A DNA stretch of 64,000 bases. It comes from Akkermansia sp. (GTDB taxonomy: Bacteria > Verrucomicrobiota > Verrucomicrobiia > Verrucomicrobiales > Akkermansiaceae). Of the stretch, positions 16,519 to 24,610 are shown in pieces (positions within the stretch are counted from its first letter, which is position 1; the number at the start of each line of letters is the position of its first letter). Under the pieces are notes generated by a model. That model did not search any database and was not told where the DNA came from. It saw only the letters and a list, made by a program, of their open reading frames with translations. The position numbers and the translations under genes are program-made. Where the stretch lies: contig JAFVIC010000065.1 of assembly GCA_017477935.1 (NCBI GenBank), positions 124,001-188,000 of the forward strand, written 5' to 3'.

Positions 16519-17781
16519 TCAACGTGAGGGGCGCAGAATGTAGCGAGCCTGAGTCATGGCAGCCGCATGGTTCATCTTAATAGCCTTTTTCTCGTGACCG
16601 GCACCCCAGCTGTCACTGAAGTAGATGATACCTTTTTCTTCATTATAACCGACAATCATGCGCATGTGTGCGCCGTCTGACTGCTGGCCGGCACCCTCCT
16701 CGGGATAGAGCCCCAGCTCCACACTCCAGAGCACGGGAACCCCCACATCGATGCTTTTTTTGATAGGAGCAAACCACTTTTTGGTATATTTCTTATTGCC
16801 GCGGGCTGCAAGCAGCACCTTGGGGTCACGACAGACTTCCACCCAGTTCATGGGCGAAGCCTGCGGCTTTTTGAGTTTCTTGGCCGCCTTGTTGTAATCG
16901 GCAATGAAGTTCATGATAACCGAGGTCATATCCTTACCTTCCAGCATCTGAATACGAATATGGAACTTGCGGGCAATGGACTCCAGAGCCTCCTGCATGG
17001 CCACAACGGAGGTACCGCCATCCGCAGAACTGGAGCAGAGCTGAGCCAGCGCATGCTGGTCTACGCCATCCATACCGTAATAAGCAAATACGCGAGATAC
17101 GCTTGCCGGTACACAGTACCCCTTCTGCCCTTGGTCAACCATGGGCACACTTATCCATACATCACCGCCGTCTTCATCGCGTTGCACATTTTCTTTCAGG
17201 TCTTTGCGCTTAGCAGCATTCGCAGCGCCGCCACCGGTCACGCTTTCCTGATCAGCCCCCAGCTTCATGCGGATAAACTCTCCCTTGAAGTCGCGCTTAC
17301 CGCCGGTGTATGAGGCATCGAGCCGTATCACCCCGTTATCCCACTCCCACTTCCAGCTGCGGAGCGACACGCCTGAATCTTTTTTGGCGACTTTCAACGG
17401 CTTGCCCTTGGTGCCGATGAATTCATTCAGGTCGCTGATGGTATTTTCGAGTATCTCCATGTACTCCTCCCGCTGAGTATCACCATCATCGCCCCTGTTA
17501 TAAACCATGATAACCAAATTTTCCGTAGCGCCGTTTTCCGGAGCCCAGGTCACGAGGGTTTCACCGAATTCCATCTTTCCCAATGCAATCCCCCCCTTGC
17601 GCGGCACGCGAATGGTATTGTCGTCCACGGTGGCGAAACGCACGCCATTAAATGCCCCACGGGCCAAATCATCGCGGGTCTGTTCCCAGATTTCGCCGCT
17701 CTTAACGATACCGGAAATATCACCGGCAAGCAGCGGGGCACACAACAGACAACTAAGAATGGTGGCATATACGGTCTTCAT
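16519..17781 (-). CDS. Secreted C39-like cysteine peptidase domain protein
   Basis: The 420-residue protein has a signal peptide (cleavage near LLAG, residue 19), an N-terminal region of about 190 residues without a family I can name, and a C-terminal papain-like domain of the C39 type. Catalytic residues are visible as QKGYCVPAS (Cys), GAHMRMIVGYN (His) and FSDSWG (Asp). Peptidase activity is inferred from this triad; proteins of this layout could also act on peptidoglycan or as toxins. A promoter with TAGAAT ends 6 nt before its ATG, so its mRNA should be leaderless. Confidence 0.75.
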   Translation of the reverse strand: MKTVYATILSCLLCAPLLAGDISGIVKSGEIWEQTRDDLARGAFNGVRFATVDDNTIRVPRKGGIALGKMEFGETLVTWAPENGATENLVIMVYNRGDDGDTQREEYMEILENTISDLNEFIGTKGKPLKVAKKDSGVSLRSWKWEWDNGVIRLDASYTGGKRDFKGEFIRMKLGADQESVTGGGAANAAKRKDLKENVQRDEDGGDVWISVPMVDQGQKGYCVPASVSRVFAYYGMDGVDQHALAQLCSSSADGGTSVVAMQEALESIARKFHIRIQMLEGKDMTSVIMNFIADYNKAAKKLKKPQASPMNWVEVCRDPKVLLAARGNKKYTKKWFAPIKKSIDVGVPVLWSVELGLYPEEGAGQQSDGAHMRMIVGYNEEKGIIYFSDSWGAGHEKKAIKMNHAAAMTQARYILRPSR

Positions 17782-17787
17782 GCCACC

Positions 17788-17816
17788 ATTCTAACGGCTC
17801 AAGTCTTTCTTGGCAA
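17788..17816 (-). promoter_or_regulatory. Predicted leaderless promoter of the C39-like peptidase gene
   Basis: On the minus strand TTGCCA (17816-17811) and TAGAAT (17793-17788) are 17 bp apart, and 6 nt separate the -10 box from the ATG (17781-17779). Confidence 0.7.
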
Positions 17817-17824
17817 GCAAATTC

Positions 17825-19414
17825 TCACGGCTTCACACCGAGCCGCGGGGTACGAAAACAGCTACCGACCGCAAAAGTAGCGATGGTACCGATTGTCACG
17901 CGCCAGGGGAAAGCAATGGGGGTTATAAGCTCACTGCGAGTCAGAATTTCCAGGGCAATGACCGTAGCAAAGCCTGCGAGCATAGCGATGATGTTGCCGA
18001 GGTCATTGCCACGGTTGCGGGTCAGCATACCCAACAGGAACACACCCAGCAGCGAGCCGTAGGTGTAGCCGAAGATACCCAGCGCAATGGGAAGAATACG
18101 CACGGTAGGATCCATCACGGTAAGCCAGGCCGTACCGGCACCCACCAGGATAAGCAGCACGGCAAAGAAAACCGTAAGCCAACGTACGGCTCGCAGCTGC
18201 TCCTGCTGCGTGGCCTGCGGGCGAAACACATCCACATACCAGTCGCGCGTGGCGGTGGTGGCCAAGGCATTCAGCGCAGTCGAAAGCGAGCCCATAGCCG
18301 TAGCCAGCAGAGCGGCTACCAACAGGCCGCGCACACCCACCGGCAGGCAGTGAATGATGAACCAGGGGAAAATCTCAATCTGCTTCTCAGGCGGGGTAAT
18401 GCCTTGCTGAGCGAAATAAACAAAGAGCAGCATACCGCACGAGATGAATACCAGCACGATGGGCATATCCATCAGCCCCGAAAGAATGACGGCGCGGGCA
18501 CCCTTTTTGCTGTCCGGCGCAGCAAGCATGCGCTGCACCATATCCTGGTCAGTGCCATGCGTAGCCATGGTGATGAAGGTGGAGCCCAGTACAGCGCTCC
18601 ACAGGGTATACTCACTGCCGAGTATATTCTTGATATCCGCCAGCAAGCCCTGCCCGGTCATACCGGTATCGAAGAAAGCCCAGGGTTTCAGGTTCTTGAT
18701 TTCACAGGGGTTGTAGTCTTTGTTACCAAGGTGATAGCAGATGGAATCCCACGCAGCGTCCCAACTGCCCCCGGCCTTGATACTGAAGAGCAGCACGCAG
18801 ATGGTAGTGATGAGGGAGATAGCCAGGATGGAGGCCTGCAGCACATCCGTCCACACCACGGCTTTCAGGCCACCCAGGGTGGTATAAACAGCCGTGGCAA
18901 TGGTAATGAAAGTAAGTGCAGCAATGTAGATAACCACGGTTTCCATCTGTCCGGCACTCTCCTGCCCGGTGACCATCATGTAAGCAATCACCAGCAGAAT
19001 ACCCGCGAAAAAGAGACGCGTGCCACTGGCTAACACACGGCTGATAAGGAAGGTCACGCTTGCCCAGCGGCGCGTGCTCAGGCCGAAGCGTTTCTCCAGG
19101 TATTCGTAAATGGAAACGACGTTGTACTGATAATAGGGTTTGAGGAACAGGCGCCCCACAATAATACGGCCGAGAATGGTACCGATAGCCAGCTGAGCAT
19201 AGGTGAAGTTGCGCAGTGCGAACCCCTCGCCGGGAGCCCCCAGGAAGGTGGCGGCACTGATTTCAGCCGCAAGGATAGAGGCAAGAATTGCCCACCAGGG
19301 CAGGTTGCGGTTGCCCAGGGCGTAACTTTCCAGACTCTCCTGCTTGCGCCCGACATACAGCCCCACACCGAAAATGGCACAGAAATAGGCCAGAACTACC
19401 AGTATATCAATCAT
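17825..19414 (-). CDS. Sodium:solute symporter family transporter
   Basis: The protein of about 529 residues has roughly thirteen transmembrane helices and matches the sodium:solute symporter family (SSS), which couples Na+ entry to uptake of sugars, sialic acid, amino acids or vitamins. Family-like parts are ALGNRNLPWWAILASILAAEISAATFLG near the N-terminus and TTLGGLKAVVWTDVLQ. ATG at 19414 is preferred to the upstream in-frame TTG (19426), which falls in the T-tract of the pyrG terminator. Substrate cannot be told. The peptidase gene downstream has its own promoter. Confidence 0.88.
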   Translation of the reverse strand: MIDILVVLAYFCAIFGVGLYVGRKQESLESYALGNRNLPWWAILASILAAEISAATFLGAPGEGFALRNFTYAQLAIGTILGRIIVGRLFLKPYYQYNVVSIYEYLEKRFGLSTRRWASVTFLISRVLASGTRLFFAGILLVIAYMMVTGQESAGQMETVVIYIAALTFITIATAVYTTLGGLKAVVWTDVLQASILAISLITTICVLLFSIKAGGSWDAAWDSICYHLGNKDYNPCEIKNLKPWAFFDTGMTGQGLLADIKNILGSEYTLWSAVLGSTFITMATHGTDQDMVQRMLAAPDSKKGARAVILSGLMDMPIVLVFISCGMLLFVYFAQQGITPPEKQIEIFPWFIIHCLPVGVRGLLVAALLATAMGSLSTALNALATTATRDWYVDVFRPQATQQEQLRAVRWLTVFFAVLLILVGAGTAWLTVMDPTVRILPIALGIFGYTYGSLLGVFLLGMLTRNRGNDLGNIIAMLAGFATVIALEILTRSELITPIAFPWRVTIGTIATFAVGSCFRTPRLGVKP

Positions 19415-19424
19415 GTCCGTATGC

Positions 19425-19465
19425 AAAAAGCCCGGCGGCCAGCTCCGGGAGGAGTCTGACCGCCG
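19425..19465 (-). terminator. Intrinsic terminator after pyrG, just upstream of the symporter gene
   Basis: On the minus strand CGGCGG (19465-19460) to CCGCCG (19438-19433) form a long, slightly imperfect GC-rich stem around a TCCC loop, followed by GGGC and TTTTT (19429-19425). The T-tract ends 10 nt before the symporter ATG. I see no clear promoter between, so the symporter may depend on readthrough. Confidence 0.7.
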
Positions 19466-19484
19466 AGGGTTAACAAAGTAAGGT

Positions 19485-21098
19485 TCAGCCCTGTTTCTTT
19501 TCCAGCGCAGCGGCTACCAACCCATTGAAGAGAGCATGCGGAGCGGTCGGGCGGCTCTGGAACTCGGGGTGGTACTGACAGGCGATAAAGTAGGGGTGAC
19601 CGGGCAGCTCCACAACCTCTACCAGCCCGTGCTCATCATTCACGGCCGAGATGACCATGCCGGCCTTCTCACAGGCCTCGCGGAAATCAGCGTTGAACTC
19701 GTAGCGGTGACGGTGACGCTCGGAGATGATTTCGGCACCGCCATAGAGCTTGCTGCACAGGCTACCAGGCTGAATGTGAGCCGTATAGGCACCCAGGCGC
19801 ATGGTAGCCCCCATGTTGGTGACAGTCTTCTGCTCCTCCTGCAGGCAGATGACGGGGTGCGGGGTGAACTTGTCGAACTCGGTGGAGTTGGCCTCGGCCA
19901 GGCCCAGCACATTGCGGGCAAACTCGATAACAGCCACCTGCATGCCCAGGCAAATACCGAAGAAGGGGATGCCCTTCTCACGGGCATACTGCACTGCCTT
20001 AATCTTGCCTTCCACACCGCGCTCACCGAAACCACCGGGCACCAGTATGCCGTCCACATCACCAATCATGGTGTCACAGCTGCCACTTTCAAGAGCTTCG
20101 GCATCCACACGCACGATTTCCACGCGGCAATCATTGGCTGCACCGGCATGGGTGAAACTTTCGTAAATGGATTTGTAGGCATCCTGCAGGGAGATGTACT
20201 TGCCCACCACGGCAATTCGCACGCTGTGTGCGGGGTGAATCACACGCCCCACGAACTTCTGCCATTCGTCCATCTTGGGCTTGGGTACGGTGATACCCAG
20301 CACCTCAGTCACAATGCGATCCACACGGTCGCGCCCCAAATCAAGCGGGCACTCGTAAATGCTGTGCTTCACATCACAGAAGGCCACCACATTGCGCGGC
20401 GGTACGTTGCAGAACATACCGATCTTGCGCTTCTCTTCATCCGTTAGGTTGTCCATCTCGGTGCGGCATACGATGATGTCGGGCTGAATACCGATTTCGC
20501 GCAACTTGGCCACACTCTGCTGGGTGGGCTTGGTCTTGGTCTCGCCGGCAGCCTTAATGTAGGGCAGCAGGGTCACGTGAATGAAACAGCAGTTGTTGCG
20601 CCCCACCTCAAGAGCAAACTGACGCAGAGCTTCCAGGAACAGATACCCTTCGATATCGCCTACCGTACCGCCGATTTCGGTGATGATGACATCGCAATCC
20701 TTGTTGGCCTCGGTGAGGTCGTAGAGTCGCTGCTTAATCTCATCGGTCACGTGGGGAATATACTGCACGGTCTTGCCCAGGTAGTCACCGCGGCGCTCCT
20801 TCTCAAGCACATGCTCGAACACTTTGCCGCTCGTCAGGTTGTTCAGGCGGGAAAGCTGGCAGTGAATAAAGCGCTCGTAGTGCCCGAGGTCAAGGTCCGT
20901 CTCGGCACCATCGTTAAGCACATACACCTCACCGTGCTGGTAGGGGCTCATGGTGCCCGGGTCTATGTTCAGATAGGGGTCAAACTTCTGCATAGTGACA
21001 TCAAGTCCGCAGTGCTCCAGAAGTGTGCCAATGGAAGCCGCTGCAAGACCTTTACCCAGAGAAGATACCACGCCGCCGGTTACAAAGATGTATTTCAT
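19485..21098 (-). CDS. pyrG: CTP synthase
   Basis: PyrG aminates UTP to CTP with glutamine nitrogen. The 537-residue, two-domain protein begins [16 protein letters not shown], carries the synthetase signatures [16 protein letters not shown] and [13 protein letters not shown], and a C-terminal class I glutaminase with GICLGMQ (nucleophile Cys) and QYHPEF (His/Glu). It has a predicted promoter at 21129-21157 and a leader of about 24 nt, and is followed by a strong terminator, so it is probably monocistronic. Confidence 0.97.
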   Translation of the reverse strand: MKYIFVTGGVVSSLGKGLAAASIGTLLEHCGLDVTMQKFDPYLNIDPGTMSPYQHGEVYVLNDGAETDLDLGHYERFIHCQLSRLNNLTSGKVFEHVLEKERRGDYLGKTVQYIPHVTDEIKQRLYDLTEANKDCDVIITEIGGTVGDIEGYLFLEALRQFALEVGRNNCCFIHVTLLPYIKAAGETKTKPTQQSVAKLREIGIQPDIIVCRTEMDNLTDEEKRKIGMFCNVPPRNVVAFCDVKHSIYECPLDLGRDRVDRIVTEVLGITVPKPKMDEWQKFVGRVIHPAHSVRIAVVGKYISLQDAYKSIYESFTHAGAANDCRVEIVRVDAEALESGSCDTMIGDVDGILVPGGFGERGVEGKIKAVQYAREKGIPFFGICLGMQVAVIEFARNVLGLAEANSTEFDKFTPHPVICLQEEQKTVTNMGATMRLGAYTAHIQPGSLCSKLYGGAEIISERHRHRYEFNADFREACEKAGMVISAVNDEHGLVEVVELPGHPYFIACQYHPEFQSRPTAPHALFNGLVAAALEKKQG

Positions 21099-21128
21099 GT
21101 CTGTGTGATGTTCGGTTCTGTTGGCAAT

Positions 21129-21157
21129 ATGTTAGCAGATATCGCTCCGTCTGTCGA
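21129..21157 (-). promoter_or_regulatory. Predicted promoter of pyrG
   Basis: On the minus strand TCGACA (21157-21152) and TAACAT (21134-21129) are 17 bp apart, with an extended -10 TGC just before. The leader is about 24 nt. Confidence 0.55.
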
Positions 21158-21248
21158 GTCTTTGCTGAGAGATTCTCCCACGGCCCTCGTCACACCCACG
21201 CCGACAAACTCACACTACTCTCTGGTAATCAAGTTGTAAAATTAACGC

Positions 21249-21277
21249 TTGACTTATACAGGCAAAGCCCCTATACT
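21249..21277 (+). promoter_or_regulatory. Predicted promoter of the ROK-like regulator gene
   Basis: TTGACT (21249-21254) and TATACT (21272-21277) have a 17-bp spacer; the expected start near 21284 leaves about 15 nt before ATG 21299, A/T-rich and without a Shine-Dalgarno motif. Confidence 0.7.
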
Positions 21278-21298
21278 TAATTAACACGATTTATAAAG

Positions 21299-22180
21299 AT
21301 GAACATGACAGCAGCCCAGAGAGCCGTAAGAGAAGCCATGCACGAGCGAGGTGAAGCCACACGCCCGCAACTGGCACAGGCGACCGGCCTGAGCCTGGTG
21401 AGCGTGTGCAAGGCCGTAGCGGAGCTCTGCCGCCGGGGTGAGCTGCAGGAACTGGCGGAGATACCCTCCGGCGGCGGTCGCCCGGTGAAACTGTATCGCT
21501 ACAACGTGAACCACGCAGCCCATGTACTGATACAGGGGCAAAAAGAAGGCCCCCTGCTGCTCTGTAATCTGACACTGCTTGATTTACACGGCAGGGAACG
21601 CCGACGGGCGCAAGCGACATTTGCCTATCTGGAACCCGAAAGTCTGGATGGACTGCTGACGAACCTTGTGAGGCGGCAGCGCCTGCGCAGCATCACCCTG
21701 CAACTGCCGGGGGAGTTTACCCCGGCCGGCACGCCATCTCACCTGGAGGAACTATGGAACTGCCCGGTACACAGCCCCTCAGCCGCTGCTATACTGGCAC
21801 AGGACAGCGATGAAGGCACGGCAACCATCAGCCTGCAGGCAGGCTACCTGCCCAGCTGCGTGATAAAGCGAGCGGGCTGCTGCTGCGAGAGCGGCCCCCT
21901 GCACCTTCTGCCGATGCCGGCAGACTGGCTCACTCTCGACTATACCGACCGCGCCCTGGTAGAAGAAATGGTAGCGCGCCTGTTGCTCATCATCACCTGC
22001 ACCCTGGCTCCGCAGCGCATACACCTGTACACCCCACCGCTCACCCAACGACTTACAGAGCGCATACGCTACAATGCCGCCACCAAGCTACGCGGCACCC
22101 TCCCCCCAATCGAGATATCGCACCCCACCCCGGGCGAACTCCGGTCACGAACCGCTCATTTCTGCACAATCAGCAGGTGA
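21299..22180 (+). CDS. Winged-helix regulator with ROK-like N-terminus
   Basis: The 293-residue protein starts with a winged helix-turn-helix (about residues 5-65: ATRPQLAQATGLSLVSVCKAVAEL, then a GGGRP wing) like those of ROK-family repressors such as NagC or Mlc. The rest does not show the ROK ATP-binding or sugar-binding motifs (no DxGxT, no zinc Cys cluster of the usual spacing), though CCCES occurs around residue 195. It may be a diverged ROK regulator or a different family. It has its own promoter and sits 197 bp upstream of skp-lpxD. Target genes are unknown. Confidence 0.6.
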   Translation: MNMTAAQRAVREAMHERGEATRPQLAQATGLSLVSVCKAVAELCRRGELQELAEIPSGGGRPVKLYRYNVNHAAHVLIQGQKEGPLLLCNLTLLDLHGRERRRAQATFAYLEPESLDGLLTNLVRRQRLRSITLQLPGEFTPAGTPSHLEELWNCPVHSPSAAAILAQDSDEGTATISLQAGYLPSCVIKRAGCCCESGPLHLLPMPADWLTLDYTDRALVEEMVARLLLIITCTLAPQRIHLYTPPLTQRLTERIRYNAATKLRGTLPPIEISHPTPGELRSRTAHFCTISR

Positions 22181-22267
22181 AGCATGAAAACCACATGAAA
22201 AGCGAAACCGGGGTAAGCAGCCTGCCCGTTAATCAATAGGGCAATGCCTGCAAGCTCGCTCCATGTC

Positions 22268-22281
22268 GACGTAATTACGTC
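22268..22281. promoter_or_regulatory. Perfect 14-bp palindrome upstream of the skp promoter
   Basis: GACGTAATTACGTC is fully self-complementary and centred about 45 bp before the -35 box of skp. It could be a binding site for a dimeric regulator. It has no T-tract, so it is not a terminator. Confidence 0.4.
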
Positions 22282-22318
22282 ATCTGAGCATATTTTTTCA
22301 ATTTTGACACAGCGTTTA

Positions 22319-22347
22319 CTTGACTTAATGAGTCAAGCGGCTAGAAT
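22319..22347 (+). promoter_or_regulatory. Predicted skp-lpxD promoter with overlapping inverted repeat
   Basis: TTGACT (22320-22325) and TAGAAT (22342-22347) are 16 bp apart. An inverted repeat, CTTGACT (22319-22325) and AGTCAAG (22331-22337) with a 5-nt centre, covers the -35 box and half the spacer. A protein bound there would block RNA polymerase. The leader to ATG 22377 is about 23 nt without a Shine-Dalgarno motif. Confidence 0.6.
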
Positions 22348-22376
22348 AGGAAAGTCAATAGACCTCAGATTCAGTT

Positions 22377-23015
22377 ATGAAGTTCCAAACCATCATCACC
22401 ACTATTGTTGTGACGCTCTGCGCCATGGTTGCCACCGCTCAGGCCGAGATTAAGGTTGCTTCCGTCAATGTAACCGAGCTTTACACCATGTTCTACAAGC
22501 GCTTCGACACCGAGGTTCGCCTGAAGGAAGAAGAGGCCAAGATTAAGGCTGAAATCAAGCAGCGCGAAGACAAACTGCGTGCCCTGCAGGAAGAAGACCA
22601 GAAGATTCAGAAGCAGTACGACCCCTCCCTGTCTGAGTCCCAGGTAAAGAAGCTGCGCGATCAGCACAACATCAAGGTAAACGAGATTCAGGCCGCTCAG
22701 CAGGAGCTGCAGACCTACGTACAGCGCCGCTCCATGGCCTTCAAAGAGCTCTTCCGCCGCGACATGGCTCTGCTCTTCAACGAAGTGCAGCAGGCTATCT
22801 CCGACTGCGCCACACAGGGTGGCTATGACCTGGTGATTGACTCCAGCGCCACGAATTCCACCACGGGCATGAAGGTATTCCCCCACGTAAAGAGCACCTT
22901 CGACATCACCCCCGAGGTTCTTAAGCACATCAACGCCGGTGCTCCCGCCGGTTTCGACCCCAAGGCAGAGCTGCAGCGCCTGTACGGCAGCAGCGCTGTG
23001 CCCGGCACCAAATGA
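22377..23015 (+). CDS. OmpH/Skp-family periplasmic chaperone
   Basis: The 212-residue protein has a signal peptide (cleavage after AQA, about residue 22), a long charged coiled-coil region rich in Glu, Lys and Gln (about residues 45-130) and a C-terminal beta part with GYDLVIDSSA, typical of the Skp (OmpH) chaperone that keeps outer membrane proteins soluble on the way to BamA. It lies 34 nt upstream of lpxD, the same pairing as in many Gram-negatives where bamA also precedes; bamA is absent here. The Pro/Gly tail after residue 180 is not typical. Confidence 0.85.
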   Translation: MKFQTIITTIVVTLCAMVATAQAEIKVASVNVTELYTMFYKRFDTEVRLKEEEAKIKAEIKQREDKLRALQEEDQKIQKQYDPSLSESQVKKLRDQHNIKVNEIQAAQQELQTYVQRRSMAFKELFRRDMALLFNEVQQAISDCATQGGYDLVIDSSATNSTTGMKVFPHVKSTFDITPEVLKHINAGAPAGFDPKAELQRLYGSSAVPGTK

Positions 23016-23049
23016 TTTTCACCCCTAACCCCATATTCAGAGCACGACC

Positions 23050-24126
23050 ATGAATCTCTCTCTCGACCAGGTTGTCGCTCTCACAGGGGGTAAGATTCTC
23101 AACCCGACTCCGGAGATCAGCGTCTCCGGAGTCGCAACGTTGGCTGAAGCTTGCCCCGGTGAGATTTCATTCCTCGGCAACGAAAAATACTTCAAGGACT
23201 TCCTGGCCACCAAGGCCTCCATCGCCCTGGTGCCGCCCGGCCTGACGGAGTACCCGGAAGGCGTCGTATTCATCGAAGTGGAAAACCCGTCCCTGGCGTT
23301 CAATGCCGTGGTAGGTTACTTCATGAAAGCCGCCAACGACTTCACCCCCGGCATTTCTCCCGGCGCCTATGTGGACCCGACAGCCATCATCAACCCCGAG
23401 AAGGTACGTGTGGCCCCCGGTGTTGTCATTGAGGCAGGTGCCACCATCGGCGACGGTTGCGACATCGGCCCCGGCTGTGTCATCGGCAAATCCGCTGTAC
23501 TCGGTACGGATTGCAAACTCTACGCCAACGTAGTCGTACGCGAGCGCTGCGTGCTGGGCAACCATGTCGTGGTACAGCCCGGCGCAGTCATCGGCTCCGA
23601 TGGTTTCGGGTTCCTGCTCAACAAAGAAACCGGTCGCTACGAGACTGTGGACCAGGTAGGCATCGTTGTGGTTGGCGATAACGTAGACATCGGCGCCAAC
23701 ACCACCATCGACCGCGCCCGCTTTGGCCGCACCATCATCGGCGAAGGCTCTAAGATTGATAATCTGGTGCAGATTGCACACAATGTCGTGGTTGGCAAGC
23801 ACACCGTCATCGTCTCGCAGAGCGGTATCGCCGGTAGCACTCAGATAGGTGACTATGTAACTGTTGCAGCACAGGTGGGCATTGCCGGCCATATCAGCGT
23901 GGGTGACAAGGCCGTACTGGCCGCCCGCACGGGTGTGATGTCCTCACTCGATGGCGGTCAGGTATACTGGGGTGCACCCGCTGCCCCGTATAAGGATGCC
24001 GCCAAGCAATATGCCGCCATCCGCAAGCTGCCCGAGGCCATGAAAGAAATGGCTGCCCTCAAGAAACAGGCAGCCGAAATTAAGGAACTCATTGACCAGG
24101 CCCTTGCCGAACAGGCAGGGAACTGA
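23050..24126 (+). CDS. lpxD: UDP-3-O-(3-hydroxyacyl)glucosamine N-acyltransferase
   Basis: LpxD adds the second hydroxyacyl chain in lipid A synthesis. The 358-residue protein has an N-terminal LpxD domain (SGVATLAEACPGEISFLGNEKY), a left-handed beta helix of hexapeptide repeats (residues about 105-310, for example VIEAGATIGDGCDIGPGCVIG) and the catalytic His in NLVQIAHNVVVG. A Gln/Lys helix closes the protein. It is cotranscribed with the Skp-like gene and followed by a strong terminator. Confidence 0.95.
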   Translation: MNLSLDQVVALTGGKILNPTPEISVSGVATLAEACPGEISFLGNEKYFKDFLATKASIALVPPGLTEYPEGVVFIEVENPSLAFNAVVGYFMKAANDFTPGISPGAYVDPTAIINPEKVRVAPGVVIEAGATIGDGCDIGPGCVIGKSAVLGTDCKLYANVVVRERCVLGNHVVVQPGAVIGSDGFGFLLNKETGRYETVDQVGIVVVGDNVDIGANTTIDRARFGRTIIGEGSKIDNLVQIAHNVVVGKHTVIVSQSGIAGSTQIGDYVTVAAQVGIAGHISVGDKAVLAARTGVMSSLDGGQVYWGAPAAPYKDAAKQYAAIRKLPEAMKEMAALKKQAAEIKELIDQALAEQAGN

Positions 24127-24151
24127 TACCTCACTGCAAGTTTTCCGAAGC

Positions 24152-24187
24152 AAGGCCCCGCTGTCTCAGTTGACAGCGGGGCCTTTT
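24152..24187. terminator. Intrinsic terminator after lpxD
   Basis: A 14-bp stem (24152-24165 with 24172-24185, AAGGCCCCGCTGTC and its complement) closes a 6-nt loop and runs into TTTT. It may also help stop the convergent minus-strand gene. Confidence 0.85.
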
Positions 24188-24217
24188 ATACACCCGAACC
24201 GGCAGTTGGCACCGGCT

Positions 24218-24514
24218 TTACGATTTTACCTGCACGGCATGCAGTTTTTCAACAAGCGGAGCCGTATCATATTTATCAGCCCAAGCCTTGAGCTCTTTAC
24301 CCGAGTATGATGAAAGCCCGTCTGCCGACAATTGCCGGGCCAGCACTCCGGCCGGGATAAGCATGCAGAGAAAGTCAGCATCGCTTTCGTAACCGACCTT
24401 CACCTTGCCTTCACGGGTCATGATTACACCATCGCAGGGGCTCATGGAGTTCAGCTCAATGATAGCAGCTGTGAGGTCCGCCTGCTCAATTTCAAAAGTT
24501 ACACTCTCACTCAT
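24218..24514 (-). CDS. Small hypothetical protein
   Basis: The 98-residue acidic, probably cytoplasmic protein begins MSESVTFEIEQADLTAAI and shows no family I recognise, no signal peptide and no transmembrane helix. The frame is open to 24565, but a TATAAT promoter at 24521-24549 ends 6 nt before ATG 24514, which fixes the start and predicts a leaderless mRNA. It is convergent with lpxD across a terminator and divergent from the lipoprotein gene at 24611, with both starts within 100 bp. Confidence 0.65.
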   Translation of the reverse strand: MSESVTFEIEQADLTAAIIELNSMSPCDGVIMTREGKVKVGYESDADFLCMLIPAGVLARQLSADGLSSYSGKELKAWADKYDTAPLVEKLHAVQVKS

Positions 24515-24520
24515 GCGGAC

Positions 24521-24549
24521 ATTATACCTGAGAGCCGAGCCCAACACAA
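24521..24549 (-). promoter_or_regulatory. Predicted leaderless promoter of the small hypothetical gene
   Basis: On the minus strand TTGTGT (24549-24544) and the perfect TATAAT (24526-24521) have a 17-bp spacer and 6 nt to the ATG (24514-24512). Confidence 0.7.
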
Positions 24550-24574
24550 GCCACAAGTTTGGCACACATCGGAC

Positions 24575-24604
24575 TTGACGTCACCCCTTGTTTTGGTGTA
24601 GGCT
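24575..24604 (+). promoter_or_regulatory. Predicted leaderless promoter of the lipoprotein gene
   Basis: TTGACG (24575-24580) and TAGGCT (24599-24604) are 18 bp apart, and 6 nt remain to ATG 24611. This supports ATG 24611 over the in-frame ATG at 24605. Confidence 0.55.
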
Positions 24605-24610
24605 ATGGGC

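Noticed and set aside
17810-19033. Open frame of 407 codons on the plus strand
   Set aside because: Antisense to the sodium symporter gene; its translation is Gln/His/Arg-rich without hydrophobic core.
22196-22260. Possible terminator after the ROK-like gene
   Set aside because: Only short, broken complementary segments (GCCTGCC and GGGCAATGCC) and no T-tract; not convincing.
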